This document shows positions 6,880 to 14,498 of a stretch of 64,000 nt of DNA, in pieces. This DNA is from Acidovorax sp. Its GTDB lineage: Bacteria; Pseudomonadota; Gammaproteobacteria; Burkholderiales; Burkholderiaceae_C. The DNA is taken from NCBI GenBank assembly GCA_031277855.1, contig JAITLO010000043.1, positions 28,614-92,613 on the forward strand, in the 5' to 3' direction. Both the position numbers and the translations under genes were made by a program. Position 1 is the first letter of the stretch. Each line of letters begins with the position of its first letter. The notes under the pieces were generated by a model. It was not told the DNA's origin, made no database searches, and saw only the letters and a list, made by a program, of their open reading frames with translations.

Positions 6880-7617
6880 TTAGTGCATGTGCAAGCCGCC
6901 GTTGACCGAGAAGTCAGCGCCGGTGGAGTAACCACCTTCATCCGAAGCCAGCCAGGCGATGATGGAGGCGATTTCACCCGGCTCGCCCAGGCGCTTGACG
7001 GGGATGGTGCCCACAATCTTTTCCAGCACGTCGGGGCGGATGGCCTTGACCATGTCGGTACCGATATAGCCAGGGCTGACGGTGTTCACGGTCACTCCCT
7101 TGGTGGCCAGTTCCTGGGCCAGGGCCATGGTGAAGCCATGCATGCCGGCCTTGGCTGCCGAGTAGTTGGTCTGGCCAGCCTGGCCCTTGGCACCGTTCAC
7201 CGAGCTGATGTTGACGATGCGGCCCCAGCCTTTTTCCACCATGTCGCCCACGACCTGCTTGGTCACATTGAACATGGAGTTCAGATTGGTTTCAATAACA
7301 GCCTGCCAGTCGTCCGGCGTCATCTTCAGAAACATGCGGTCACGGGTGATGCCGGCATTGTTCACCAGCACGTCGATGCTGCCGTGGTCGGCCTTGGCCT
7401 TGGCAAAGGCTTCCACGGTGGACTCCCAGTTGCCCACGTTGCCGACAGATGCATAAAAGCTATAGCCCAGCGCCTTTTGCTCATCCAGCCATTTCTGGAA
7501 GTCGCGTGTAGGGCCGCAACCGGCAATGACCTTGAAACCTTCACGATGCAGACGCTGGCAGATAGCCGTCCCAATGCCGCCCATGCCCCCGGTCACATAC
7601 GCTACTTTCTGGTTCAT
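6880..7617 (-). CDS. phaB: acetoacetyl-CoA reductase
   Basis: This 245-aa short-chain dehydrogenase reduces acetoacetyl-CoA to (R)-3-hydroxybutyryl-CoA with NADPH, the second step of polyhydroxybutyrate synthesis. The Rossmann motif TGGMGGIG is at 9-16, NNAG at 86-89, and the catalytic set is N111, S139, Y152 and K156. The C-terminal FSVNGGLHMH is that of PhaB enzymes rather than FabG. It is the last gene of the phaC-phaA-phaB unit, 205 bases after phaA. That gap is long enough for a separate promoter, although I see only weak candidates. Confidence 0.95.
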   Translation of the reverse strand: MNQKVAYVTGGMGGIGTAICQRLHREGFKVIAGCGPTRDFQKWLDEQKALGYSFYASVGNVGNWESTVEAFAKAKADHGSIDVLVNNAGITRDRMFLKMTPDDWQAVIETNLNSMFNVTKQVVGDMVEKGWGRIVNISSVNGAKGQAGQTNYSAAKAGMHGFTMALAQELATKGVTVNTVSPGYIGTDMVKAIRPDVLEKIVGTIPVKRLGEPGEIASIIAWLASDEGGYSTGADFSVNGGLHMH

Positions 7618-7822
7618 GAAATCTCTCCTGTTAATCGATAGTTTTCTACTAACACTCTACCTGTAATTTCCCGGCCAAAGCTTGAGGTAAGTACCAATCA
7701 TGGCTTTTTGCTTGAGCTTTGCGCTATCAACACAAGAGCGGCAGGCGCTGCGTTCAGCGCCGGCACTCCCATGCAAAAGCCTGGCTGCAGCCTGGCTCGC
7801 AGGCCACAGCCAGGGCTTGGAC

Positions 7823-9001
7823 TCAGCGCTCCAGCGCCATGGCCACGCCCATGCCACCACCGATACACAGCGCAGCCACACCCTTTTTGGCGCCGCTGCG
7901 CTGCATTTCGTGCAGCAGCGTTACCAGTACGCGGCAGCCAGAAGCGCCGATGGGGTGGCCGATGGCGATGGCACCACCATTGACGTTGACCTTGGCGGCA
8001 TCAATGCCCAGCACCTTGTTGACGGCGCAGGCCTGTGCGGCGAAAGCCTCATTCAGCTCGAACAGATCCACATCGCCCACGGACCAGCCCGCGCGGTCCA
8101 AGGCCTTGCGGGTGGCGAACACCGGGCCCATGCCCATGGTGGCGGGGTCCAGACCGCTGGTGGCATAGGCCTTGATGGTGGCCAGCGGCTTCAGGCCCAG
8201 GGCCTTGGCCTTGCTGGCGCTCATCACCACCACGGCGGCCGCGCCGTCGTTCAGGCCCGATGCGTTGCCCGCCGTCACGGTACCAGCCTTGTCGAAGGCG
8301 GGGCGCAGACCACCCAGGGCATCGGCATTGGTCTTGCGGTTGATGTATTCGTCGGCGGCGAACACCACGGGCTCACCCTTGCGCTGGGGGATGGCAACGG
8401 GAACGATTTCGTCCTTGAACTTGCCGGCATCCTGCGCGGCTGCGGCCTTTTGCTGGCTGCCCAGGGCCAGTGCATCTTGCTGCTCGCGGCTGATGGTGTT
8501 TTCCTTGGCCACGTTTTCGGCGGTGATGCCCATGTGGTACTGGTTGTACACATCCCACAGGCCGTCGACGATCATGGTGTCGGTCATCTTCCAGTCACCC
8601 ATGCGCTGGCCGTCGCGCGAGCCATTGAGCACATGGGGCGACAGGCTCATGTTTTCCTGGCCACCGGCCACCACCACTTCGCTGTCGCCCGTGGCCACGG
8701 CCTGGGCTGCCAGCATCACGGCCTTCAGGCCGGAGCCGCACACGGCGTTGATGGTCAGCGCCGGGGTTTCCTTGGCCACGCCAGCCTTCATCATGGCCTG
8801 ACGGGCAGGGTTCTGGCCCACGCCAGCGGTCAGCACCTGACCCATGATGACTTCGCCCACCTGGTCCAGGCCCACTTGGGCACGCGACAGCGCTTCCTTG
8901 ATCACGATGGCGCCCAGCTCCGTCGCCGGCACCTTGGCCAGCGAGCCCCCAAACTTGCCCACGGGAGTGCGGACGGCGGAAACGATGACGATGTCTTCCA
9001 T
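7823..9001 (-). CDS. phaA: acetyl-CoA C-acetyltransferase (beta-ketothiolase)
   Basis: This 392-aa thiolase condenses two acetyl-CoA to acetoacetyl-CoA. The active-site residues are C88 (NAVCGSG), H349 (GHPIGASG) and C379 (CIGGGMG). Length and sequence match biosynthetic thiolases of the PhaA/AtoB type. It lies between phaC (142 bases upstream) and phaB on the same strand, so it supplies the PHA pathway, but the enzyme could equally serve acetoacetate degradation. Confidence 0.95.
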   Translation of the reverse strand: MEDIVIVSAVRTPVGKFGGSLAKVPATELGAIVIKEALSRAQVGLDQVGEVIMGQVLTAGVGQNPARQAMMKAGVAKETPALTINAVCGSGLKAVMLAAQAVATGDSEVVVAGGQENMSLSPHVLNGSRDGQRMGDWKMTDTMIVDGLWDVYNQYHMGITAENVAKENTISREQQDALALGSQQKAAAAQDAGKFKDEIVPVAIPQRKGEPVVFAADEYINRKTNADALGGLRPAFDKAGTVTAGNASGLNDGAAAVVVMSASKAKALGLKPLATIKAYATSGLDPATMGMGPVFATRKALDRAGWSVGDVDLFELNEAFAAQACAVNKVLGIDAAKVNVNGGAIAIGHPIGASGCRVLVTLLHEMQRSGAKKGVAALCIGGGMGVAMALER

Positions 9002-9143
9002 GATGTTCCTTTTATGTGTTCACTTGGTCAGGGATATGTGACTGAGACCGTCTATGGCATGCACTGGAATGCACAAGGCATGCCGGCCTCATATTGCACC
9101 GCAGCATTCTGCCCCGGTTTACACAGGGCAGACTCCGGGAAAC

Positions 9144-10847
9144 TCAGGCTTTTTGCAGAACATAGCTGCCGGGCGCTGCCTGCAACGGCTGGTATGCCGT
9201 ACCCTTGCCGTAGCGCTTGGGCGCTGCAATTTGCTTGCCGGCATGGCCCTTGAGCCAGTCTGCCCAGTCGGTCCACCAACTGCCGGGCAACTCCTGAGCC
9301 CCCTCCAGCCACTGCGGCAAAGTCGGTGGCAATTGGCCGTCTTCACGCAGCCAGTGGCTGCGCTTGTTTTTGGCAGGCGGGTTGATCACGCCGGCGATGT
9401 GGCCCGAGGCCCCCATCACAAAACGTGTGGGGCCTGGCAGCAGCTGCGTGGCGGCGTAGGAGGCATTGATGGGCACGATATGGTCTTCGCGCGAGCCGTA
9501 GACATAGACCGGCAGATCCAGCAGGCCCAGATCAATCTGCTCACCGCAGACCGTCAGCCGGCCAGGCTTGACCATATTGTTTTCCAGGTAGAAGTTGCGC
9601 AGATACCAGGCATACCAGGGACCGGGCAGATTGGTGCAGTCACTGTTCCAGTACAGCAGGTCAAAGGGCGGCGGGGTTTCACCCTTCAGGTAATTGCCCA
9701 CCACATAGTTCCACACCAGATCGTTGGGGCGCAAGAAGCTGAAGGTCGATGCCAGCTCCTGGCCGGCCAGCAGGCCGCTCTGGCCCATTTGCATCTCGCG
9801 GTATTGGACAAAGTTCTCGTCAATGAACACGTCCAGAATCCCGGTGTCCTGAAAATCGATCAGCGTGGTCAAAAAGGTGGCGCTGGCGGCTGGGTACTCT
9901 CCGCGCGCAGCCAACACGGCCAGGCCGGTGGCCAGCATGGTGCCGCCCACGCAAAAGCCCAGGGCATTGATTTGCTTGGCACCGGCGATGTCCTGCACCA
10001 CGGCGATGGCGCGAAGAATCGCGTCTTCGATGTAGTTGTCCCAGGTGCGGTCGCCCATGGATGCATCGGGGTTGCGCCAGCTCACCACAAAGGTGCGGTG
10101 GCCCTGGCTGACGGCATAGCGGATCAGCGAGTTCTCGGGCTGCAGGTCCAGGATGTAGTACTTGTTGATGCAGGGCGGCACCATCAAAAAGGGGCGCTCA
10201 TGCACCTTGGCCGTCAGCGGCTTGTATTCGATCAGCTGAAAGTATTCGTTCTCATACACCACGGCACCTTCGGTGGTGGCCACGTTTTTACCCACCTCGA
10301 AGACGCTCTCGTCCGTCATCGAGACATGGCCTTGCTGGATGTCGTGCAACAGGTTTTGCACGCCCTTGGCAATGCTCTCGCCGCGCGTCTCAATGGCTTT
10401 TTGCTGGGCGTCGGGGTTGAGGGCCATGAAGTTGCTGGGCGACATGGCCGCCACCCATTGCTCCACCGCAAAGCGCACGCGCTGGCGCGTTTTGGCGTCG
10501 CCCTGCACGGCCTCGGCCATGCCCATCAGCGCCTTGGCATTGAGCGCATAGGCGGCGGCCGAGAAAGATGCCAGCGGATTTTGCTCCCAGGGCGCTGCGC
10601 TGAAGCGCTTGTCCTTGGGCACCGGAGCCTTCATGCCGGCGGCCCACAGCGCGGTGGCTTCACGTACATAGTCTTGCTGTACCGACTGGAGCTTGCCCGG
10701 CTCGAACTGCACACCAGGGTGGGCTGCGGCCTTGTTCTGGGAGCCTGGCTCCAACTGCTGAAACGACTGCATGGCCTTGGACCACTGCTCACCGAAAAAC
10801 TGCTGGAAAGCCTGGGCGCTCTGGCCCCAGATAGGATCGGAATTCAT
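9144..10847 (-). CDS. phaC: class I poly(R)-hydroxyalkanoate synthase
   Basis: This enzyme polymerises (R)-3-hydroxyacyl-CoA on the surface of PHA granules. The 567-aa protein has the class I layout: a variable N-terminal segment and a C-terminal alpha/beta-hydrolase domain with lipase-like box GFCVGG (nucleophile C299), D455 in SREDHIVP and H483 in GASGHIAG. I start at the ATG at 10847 (MNSDPIWGQ), which has AAGGGGA about 10 bases upstream; an in-frame start at 10964 would add 39 residues without family likeness. It heads the phaCAB operon. The opposite-strand neighbour begins about 175 bases away, leaving a shared upstream region. No phasin or PhaR gene is in the window. Confidence 0.95.
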   Translation of the reverse strand: MNSDPIWGQSAQAFQQFFGEQWSKAMQSFQQLEPGSQNKAAAHPGVQFEPGKLQSVQQDYVREATALWAAGMKAPVPKDKRFSAAPWEQNPLASFSAAAYALNAKALMGMAEAVQGDAKTRQRVRFAVEQWVAAMSPSNFMALNPDAQQKAIETRGESIAKGVQNLLHDIQQGHVSMTDESVFEVGKNVATTEGAVVYENEYFQLIEYKPLTAKVHERPFLMVPPCINKYYILDLQPENSLIRYAVSQGHRTFVVSWRNPDASMGDRTWDNYIEDAILRAIAVVQDIAGAKQINALGFCVGGTMLATGLAVLAARGEYPAASATFLTTLIDFQDTGILDVFIDENFVQYREMQMGQSGLLAGQELASTFSFLRPNDLVWNYVVGNYLKGETPPPFDLLYWNSDCTNLPGPWYAWYLRNFYLENNMVKPGRLTVCGEQIDLGLLDLPVYVYGSREDHIVPINASYAATQLLPGPTRFVMGASGHIAGVINPPAKNKRSHWLREDGQLPPTLPQWLEGAQELPGSWWTDWADWLKGHAGKQIAAPKRYGKGTAYQPLQAAPGSYVLQKA

Positions 10848-11023
10848 GCCGGATTGGTCCCCTTTGTTGTTGCGCTTGCGTTCAGCTGCATCGCCATTGT
10901 TGCCGAGGCAGCCCCAGCTGACAACGCAAGCCGGCGGGACAGCACCCCTGGAGCGCATGCTCATTGACGGATATCAAGCGCCACGTCCCCTTGTGTGCGA
11001 GCTCTGCCCTATGCTTGGCAGCC

Positions 11024-11302
11024 ATGTACCTGATTTTGATCGCCTGGTTTTACGTGGTGCTGATGATGGCCATCGCCGAAGCCACCAACCCGGCAGGCAG
11101 CCTGCTGGGCGCCTGCATCACCTTTGCGCTGTATGGGCTGCTGCCCATGGGCATCGTGGCCTACATCCTGGGCACCCCCATGCGCAAGCGCCGCCTGCGC
11201 GCCCAGCGTGAAGCCGAGCAGCGTGCCTGGGATGCGGCGCAGGCCCAGCAAGCCACGCCTGCGCCAGCAGCCCAGGAACCAGCACCGCCTTCCGCGCCCT
11301 AA
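11024..11302 (+). CDS. small two-helix membrane protein, unknown function
   Basis: This 92-aa protein has two predicted membrane helices (about residues 1-20 and 30-55), then a basic stretch MRKRRLRAQRE and an Ala/Gln/Pro-rich tail. I start at the ATG at 11024; a TTG at 10964 would add 20 residues and is less likely. The ribosome-binding site is weak. The stop codon TAA overlaps the stop (TAG) of the convergent pgeF gene by 3 bases. I do not recognise the family; positive-inside topology puts the tail in the cytoplasm. Confidence 0.6.
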   Translation: MYLILIAWFYVVLMMAIAEATNPAGSLLGACITFALYGLLPMGIVAYILGTPMRKRRLRAQREAEQRAWDAAQAQQATPAPAAQEPAPPSAP

Positions 11303-12171
11303 TTCGCGGGGCTGCCATCCTGCCAGATGCAAGCTGCCATGCGGCCGGTGCTGCCCAGCACGGCCGCATCGCGCCGGTGTGAGAAAAAGCGTGCCGCATC
11401 GCTCACCGTGCACCAGGCCGCGCTGCTGTCGTTGCCATAGATGTGGCGAATGCCCAGGGCCTGCAGGCGCTGGCGCGCCAAACCGGCCAGGTCGGCCCAC
11501 CATTTGCCCGGCACCGCACCCGGCGCAAAACAGCTGGCGGCCTGCTCGCTGGCCGCTACAAAGGCTTGGCGTACCTCATCGCCCACCTCGAAAGCCGTGG
11601 GCCCTATGCAAGGGCCTAGCCAGACTTGCACATCACCCAATTCACATGTGCTCGCTCTTTTTTCCATAGCTTGCTGCGCCCACAGGGCTTGCGCTTGCGC
11701 CATGAGACGCTGGACCACGGTTTCCAGCACCCCCACACCGCCCTGCCCCACCAGGCCACGCCAGCCCGCATGGGCAGCCGCCACCACGGGGAGATGGCGG
11801 TGGGCCAGCAGCACCGGCAGGCAATCGGCCACCATGATGGTGCAGACTTGGTCGGGCTGACTGCTGGTGCAGGCATCGGCTGCCGTGCCATCGGCCGTGC
11901 AGGCGCTCAAGGCCTCCACGTCACAGCCATGCACCTGCTGCAAAAACACCGGCCGTGCGCCCGGGCTGCGCTGTGCAATCGCCTCACTCAGGATGCGTCG
12001 GTTGGCGGCCACATCGGCAGGTGCATCGCGCACATGGTCGCCCAGGTTCAGGCTGTCAAAAGGCGGCTGGCTCACACCGCCGGCACGGGTGGTGAACAGG
12101 GCATGCACGCCGGGCAGTGGTGGCCAGTCGGGCGTGATCCAGGGGTGTGGAGTGGCAGAAGACATGGGCAT
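11299..12171 (-). CDS. pgeF: purine nucleoside phosphorylase / YfiH (laccase-domain) family protein
   Basis: This protein of about 290 aa belongs to the YfiH family (formerly DUF152, polyphenol oxidase). Members act on purine nucleosides and PgeF also edits peptidoglycan precursors in E. coli. Signatures are FTTRAGGVSQPPFDSLNLGDHV, the metal-site LQQVHG, ADCLPVLL and HAGWRG. It is longer than the E. coli protein: one insertion (around ALWAQQAMEKRAS) is encoded by a sequence resembling the family's dispersed ATAGCTTGC-type repeats. The start is uncertain between 12171 and 12165. It lies 20 bases after the maiA-like gene and is probably cotranscribed with it. Confidence 0.88.
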   Translation of the reverse strand: MPMSSATPHPWITPDWPPLPGVHALFTTRAGGVSQPPFDSLNLGDHVRDAPADVAANRRILSEAIAQRSPGARPVFLQQVHGCDVEALSACTADGTAADACTSSQPDQVCTIMVADCLPVLLAHRHLPVVAAAHAGWRGLVGQGGVGVLETVVQRLMAQAQALWAQQAMEKRASTCELGDVQVWLGPCIGPTAFEVGDEVRQAFVAASEQAASCFAPGAVPGKWWADLAGLARQRLQALGIRHIYGNDSSAAWCTVSDAARFFSHRRDAAVLGSTGRMAACIWQDGSPAN

Positions 12172-12191
12172 GGGCTGGCTGATGCGTCCGC

Positions 12192-12863
12192 TCAGGGCTG
12201 CGCATCCGGGCAGGCAGAGGGCTGGGCTGCCTGCACTGCGGGCAGCGCAAGCGCGGCCTCGTAAGCCGCCATGGTGAGAGGCAGGCCCTCCAAGGGCACG
12301 CCAAAACGCTGGGCATTGAAGATTTGCGGCACCAGGCAGCAGTCGGCCAGCGTCAGCGCGCTGCCCCAGCAAAGCGTGGAAGGTGCGAGACCCAGACGCT
12401 GGCGCTCCGTGGCCAGCAGCGCCAAAGAATGCTCAAAAGCCTCCAAACCCTGGCGCACCCAGTGGTGGTACCACTGGTTTTTTGTGTCATCCGACAGCCC
12501 GCCCTGCCGCACCAACCAGCGCAGCACCCGCAGATTGTTCAAGGGGTGAATATCGCAAGCCACCTGCTGGGCCAGGCCACGGATACGCGCCCGCGCCAGT
12601 GCATCGCCGGGCAGCAAGCTGGGCGTGGGATGGACCTCATCCAGGTATTCGATGATGGCCATGGACTGCGACAGCCAGGCCGCACCGTTGCCCACATCCA
12701 ATGCCGGCACCAGGCTGTCGCCTACCTGGGCCGCGAATGCGGGGGCGTTCTGTTCACCATGCACCAGGTGCACGGAGTGATAGTCATAGGGCAGGCCTTT
12801 GTGTGCCAGGGCAATGCGCACGCGGTAGGAAGCAGAGGAGCGAAAGTAGTTGTAGAGCTGCAT
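12192..12863 (-). CDS. maiA: maleylacetoacetate / maleylpyruvate isomerase (zeta-class GST)
   Basis: This 223-aa glutathione transferase of the zeta class performs glutathione-dependent cis-trans isomerisation of maleylacetoacetate (tyrosine route) or maleylpyruvate (gentisate route). The active-site motif SSASYRVRIAL is at residues 9-19 (usually SSCSWRVR), and DIHPLNNLRVL follows in the C-terminal domain. I start at the ATG at 12863. It is divergent from a fumarylacetoacetate-hydrolase-fold gene that would take the product, so the two are a likely pathway pair; which substrate is used cannot be decided here because no homogentisate or gentisate dioxygenase is in the window. Confidence 0.9.
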   Translation of the reverse strand: MQLYNYFRSSASYRVRIALAHKGLPYDYHSVHLVHGEQNAPAFAAQVGDSLVPALDVGNGAAWLSQSMAIIEYLDEVHPTPSLLPGDALARARIRGLAQQVACDIHPLNNLRVLRWLVRQGGLSDDTKNQWYHHWVRQGLEAFEHSLALLATERQRLGLAPSTLCWGSALTLADCCLVPQIFNAQRFGVPLEGLPLTMAAYEAALALPAVQAAQPSACPDAQP

Positions 12864-13011
12864 GGCCGGCAGCATAGCGCAGCGCCCTGTACTTTTTGCC
12901 TCGCGGCAGGGCAGCGAAGCCGCACAGCCATGGCACACTGCGCCTGGGCCGAACGGCGCTTGAGCGCTCCGGCCTGTGCCCAGAGACAACACGCTTTTCC
13001 CCTATTCAGTC

Positions 13012-13713
13012 ATGTCACAACAGTACGTCCTCCCCCCCGCCCCTGTTGCCAGCCTGCCCGTCACAGGTTCCGACGCACGCTTTCCCGTGCACCGCATCTA
13101 CTGCGTGGGCCGCAATTACGCCGAACACGCCAAGGAAATGGGCTTTACCGGCCGTGAGGCCCCGTTCTTTTTCCTGAAGCCGGCAGACACCGTGCTGCCC
13201 GTGGCGGAGGGCCAGACAGCCGATATGCCCTACCCCGCGCTGACCGAAAACCTGCACCACGAGATCGAGCTGGTGGTGGCCATTGGCCAGGGCGGCAAAA
13301 ACATTCCGGTGGAGCAAGCCTTGCAGCATGTCTGGGGCTACGCCGTGGGCCTGGACATGACGCGCCGCGATCTGCAAGGCGAGATGAAGCGCCAGGGCCG
13401 CCCCTGGTGCATTGGCAAGGGCTTTGATTTCAGCGCGCCCATTGGCGCCATCACCCCGGCCGCACAAGCCGGCGATGTGGCAAAGGCCGCCATCTGGCTG
13501 CAGGTCAACGGAGCGGACCGCCAGCGCAGCAATGTGGACCAGTTGATCTGGAATATGGCAGAGACCATTGCCATCCTGTCCCAGGCTTGGGAGCTGCAGC
13601 CCGGCGACCTGATCATGACCGGCACCCCCGAAGGCGTGGGTGCCGTGGTGCGTGGCGATGTACTGGAAGGCGGCGTCGAAGGCCTGGCCCCCATCCGCGT
13701 GCGCATGGTGTGA
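13012..13713 (+). CDS. fumarylacetoacetate hydrolase family protein (fumarylpyruvate hydrolase-like)
   Basis: This 233-aa single-domain FAH-fold enzyme is of the short type found in fumarylpyruvate hydrolases and E. coli YcgM. Motifs: [22 protein letters not shown], metal ligands E84, E86 and D115 ([11 protein letters not shown] and GLDMTRRD) and [10 protein letters not shown] near the C-terminus. It would hydrolyse a 2,4-diketo acid. It is transcribed away from the zeta-class isomerase across a 148-base shared promoter region. I start at the ATG at 13012. It is followed by a long terminator hairpin. Confidence 0.9.
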   Translation: MSQQYVLPPAPVASLPVTGSDARFPVHRIYCVGRNYAEHAKEMGFTGREAPFFFLKPADTVLPVAEGQTADMPYPALTENLHHEIELVVAIGQGGKNIPVEQALQHVWGYAVGLDMTRRDLQGEMKRQGRPWCIGKGFDFSAPIGAITPAAQAGDVAKAAIWLQVNGADRQRSNVDQLIWNMAETIAILSQAWELQPGDLIMTGTPEGVGAVVRGDVLEGGVEGLAPIRVRMV

Positions 13714-13773
13714 CCACAGCCAGACGCGCAGCTCGCAACGGCGCTGCGTGCCTGCTGTAAAACTCATGTTTTG

Positions 13774-13816
13774 ATAGCTGCTTGTGCATAGCTGTTCGGC
13801 ACAAGCAGCTATTTTT
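13774..13816 (+). terminator. long-stem terminator of the ATAGCTGCTTG repeat type
   Basis: A perfect 14-bp stem, ATAGCTGCTTGTGC with GCACAAGCAGCTAT, encloses an 11-base loop and is followed by TTTTT. It ends the FAH-family gene just 16 bases before the NUDIX start codon. The sequence resembles terminator-like repeats common in Comamonadaceae genomes (recollection, not checked). Confidence 0.85.
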
Positions 13817-13831
13817 GCGTATATTCCCAGC

Positions 13832-14392
13832 ATGATCTTGCGCAGCCCCATCAAGTTCTGCCGCGAATGCGGCCATGCCGTTGTCTATCGCATCCCCGAC
13901 GACGGCGACACCCGTGAACGCGCGGTGTGCCCCCAGTGCAACACCATCCACTACGAAAACCCGCTGAATGTGGTGGGCACCATCCCGGTGATGCCCGATG
14001 GTCGCGTGCTGCTGTGCAAGCGCAACATCGAGCCACGCTGGGGCAAGTGGACCTTGCCGGCCGGCTTTATGGAGCTGAATGAAACCACGGCCGAGGGCGC
14101 AGCCCGCGAGACCGATGAGGAAGCCGGCGCCCAGATCCGCATGGGCCGCTTGTTTTCCCTGGTCAACGTGCCCCGCGTAGGCCAGGTTCACCTGTTTTAC
14201 TGCGCCGACTTGCTGAGCGAGCAGTTCAATCCCGGCACGGAAACCATAGAAGCACGGCTGTTCACCGAAGCCGAAATTCCCTGGGAGGAGCTGGCTTTTC
14301 GCACCGTCAGCACCACGCTGCGTCAATGGTTTGACGACCGCCGCAGCGGCGTGGTCGATCAGGGTCGGGTCCACCACATCGACCTGCAATAG
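13832..14392 (+). CDS. NUDIX hydrolase with N-terminal zinc ribbon
   Basis: This 186-aa protein has a zinc ribbon (C10-x2-C13 and C33-x2-C36) followed by a NUDIX domain. The NUDIX box runs from G78 to A100 and has all key residues (E84, R92, E93, E96, E97, G99). This architecture is seen in NADH pyrophosphatase-like proteins and in regulators or ADP-ribose hydrolases of proteobacteria; the exact nucleotide substrate is not evident. The start ATG at 13832 lies directly after the terminator at 13774, so its promoter must overlap or precede that hairpin, or it relies on read-through. Confidence 0.88.
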   Translation: MILRSPIKFCRECGHAVVYRIPDDGDTRERAVCPQCNTIHYENPLNVVGTIPVMPDGRVLLCKRNIEPRWGKWTLPAGFMELNETTAEGAARETDEEAGAQIRMGRLFSLVNVPRVGQVHLFYCADLLSEQFNPGTETIEARLFTEAEIPWEELAFRTVSTTLRQWFDDRRSGVVDQGRVHHIDLQ

Positions 14393-14498
14393 CTGACGGC
14401 AGGCTTTCAGGCAGTCCACAGGACTGCGGCATCGCGGCTGAACAGGCCCGTTTTTTGCACGCTGGCGCCAGGCCACCACTGCAAAAGCCGAGACCGCC

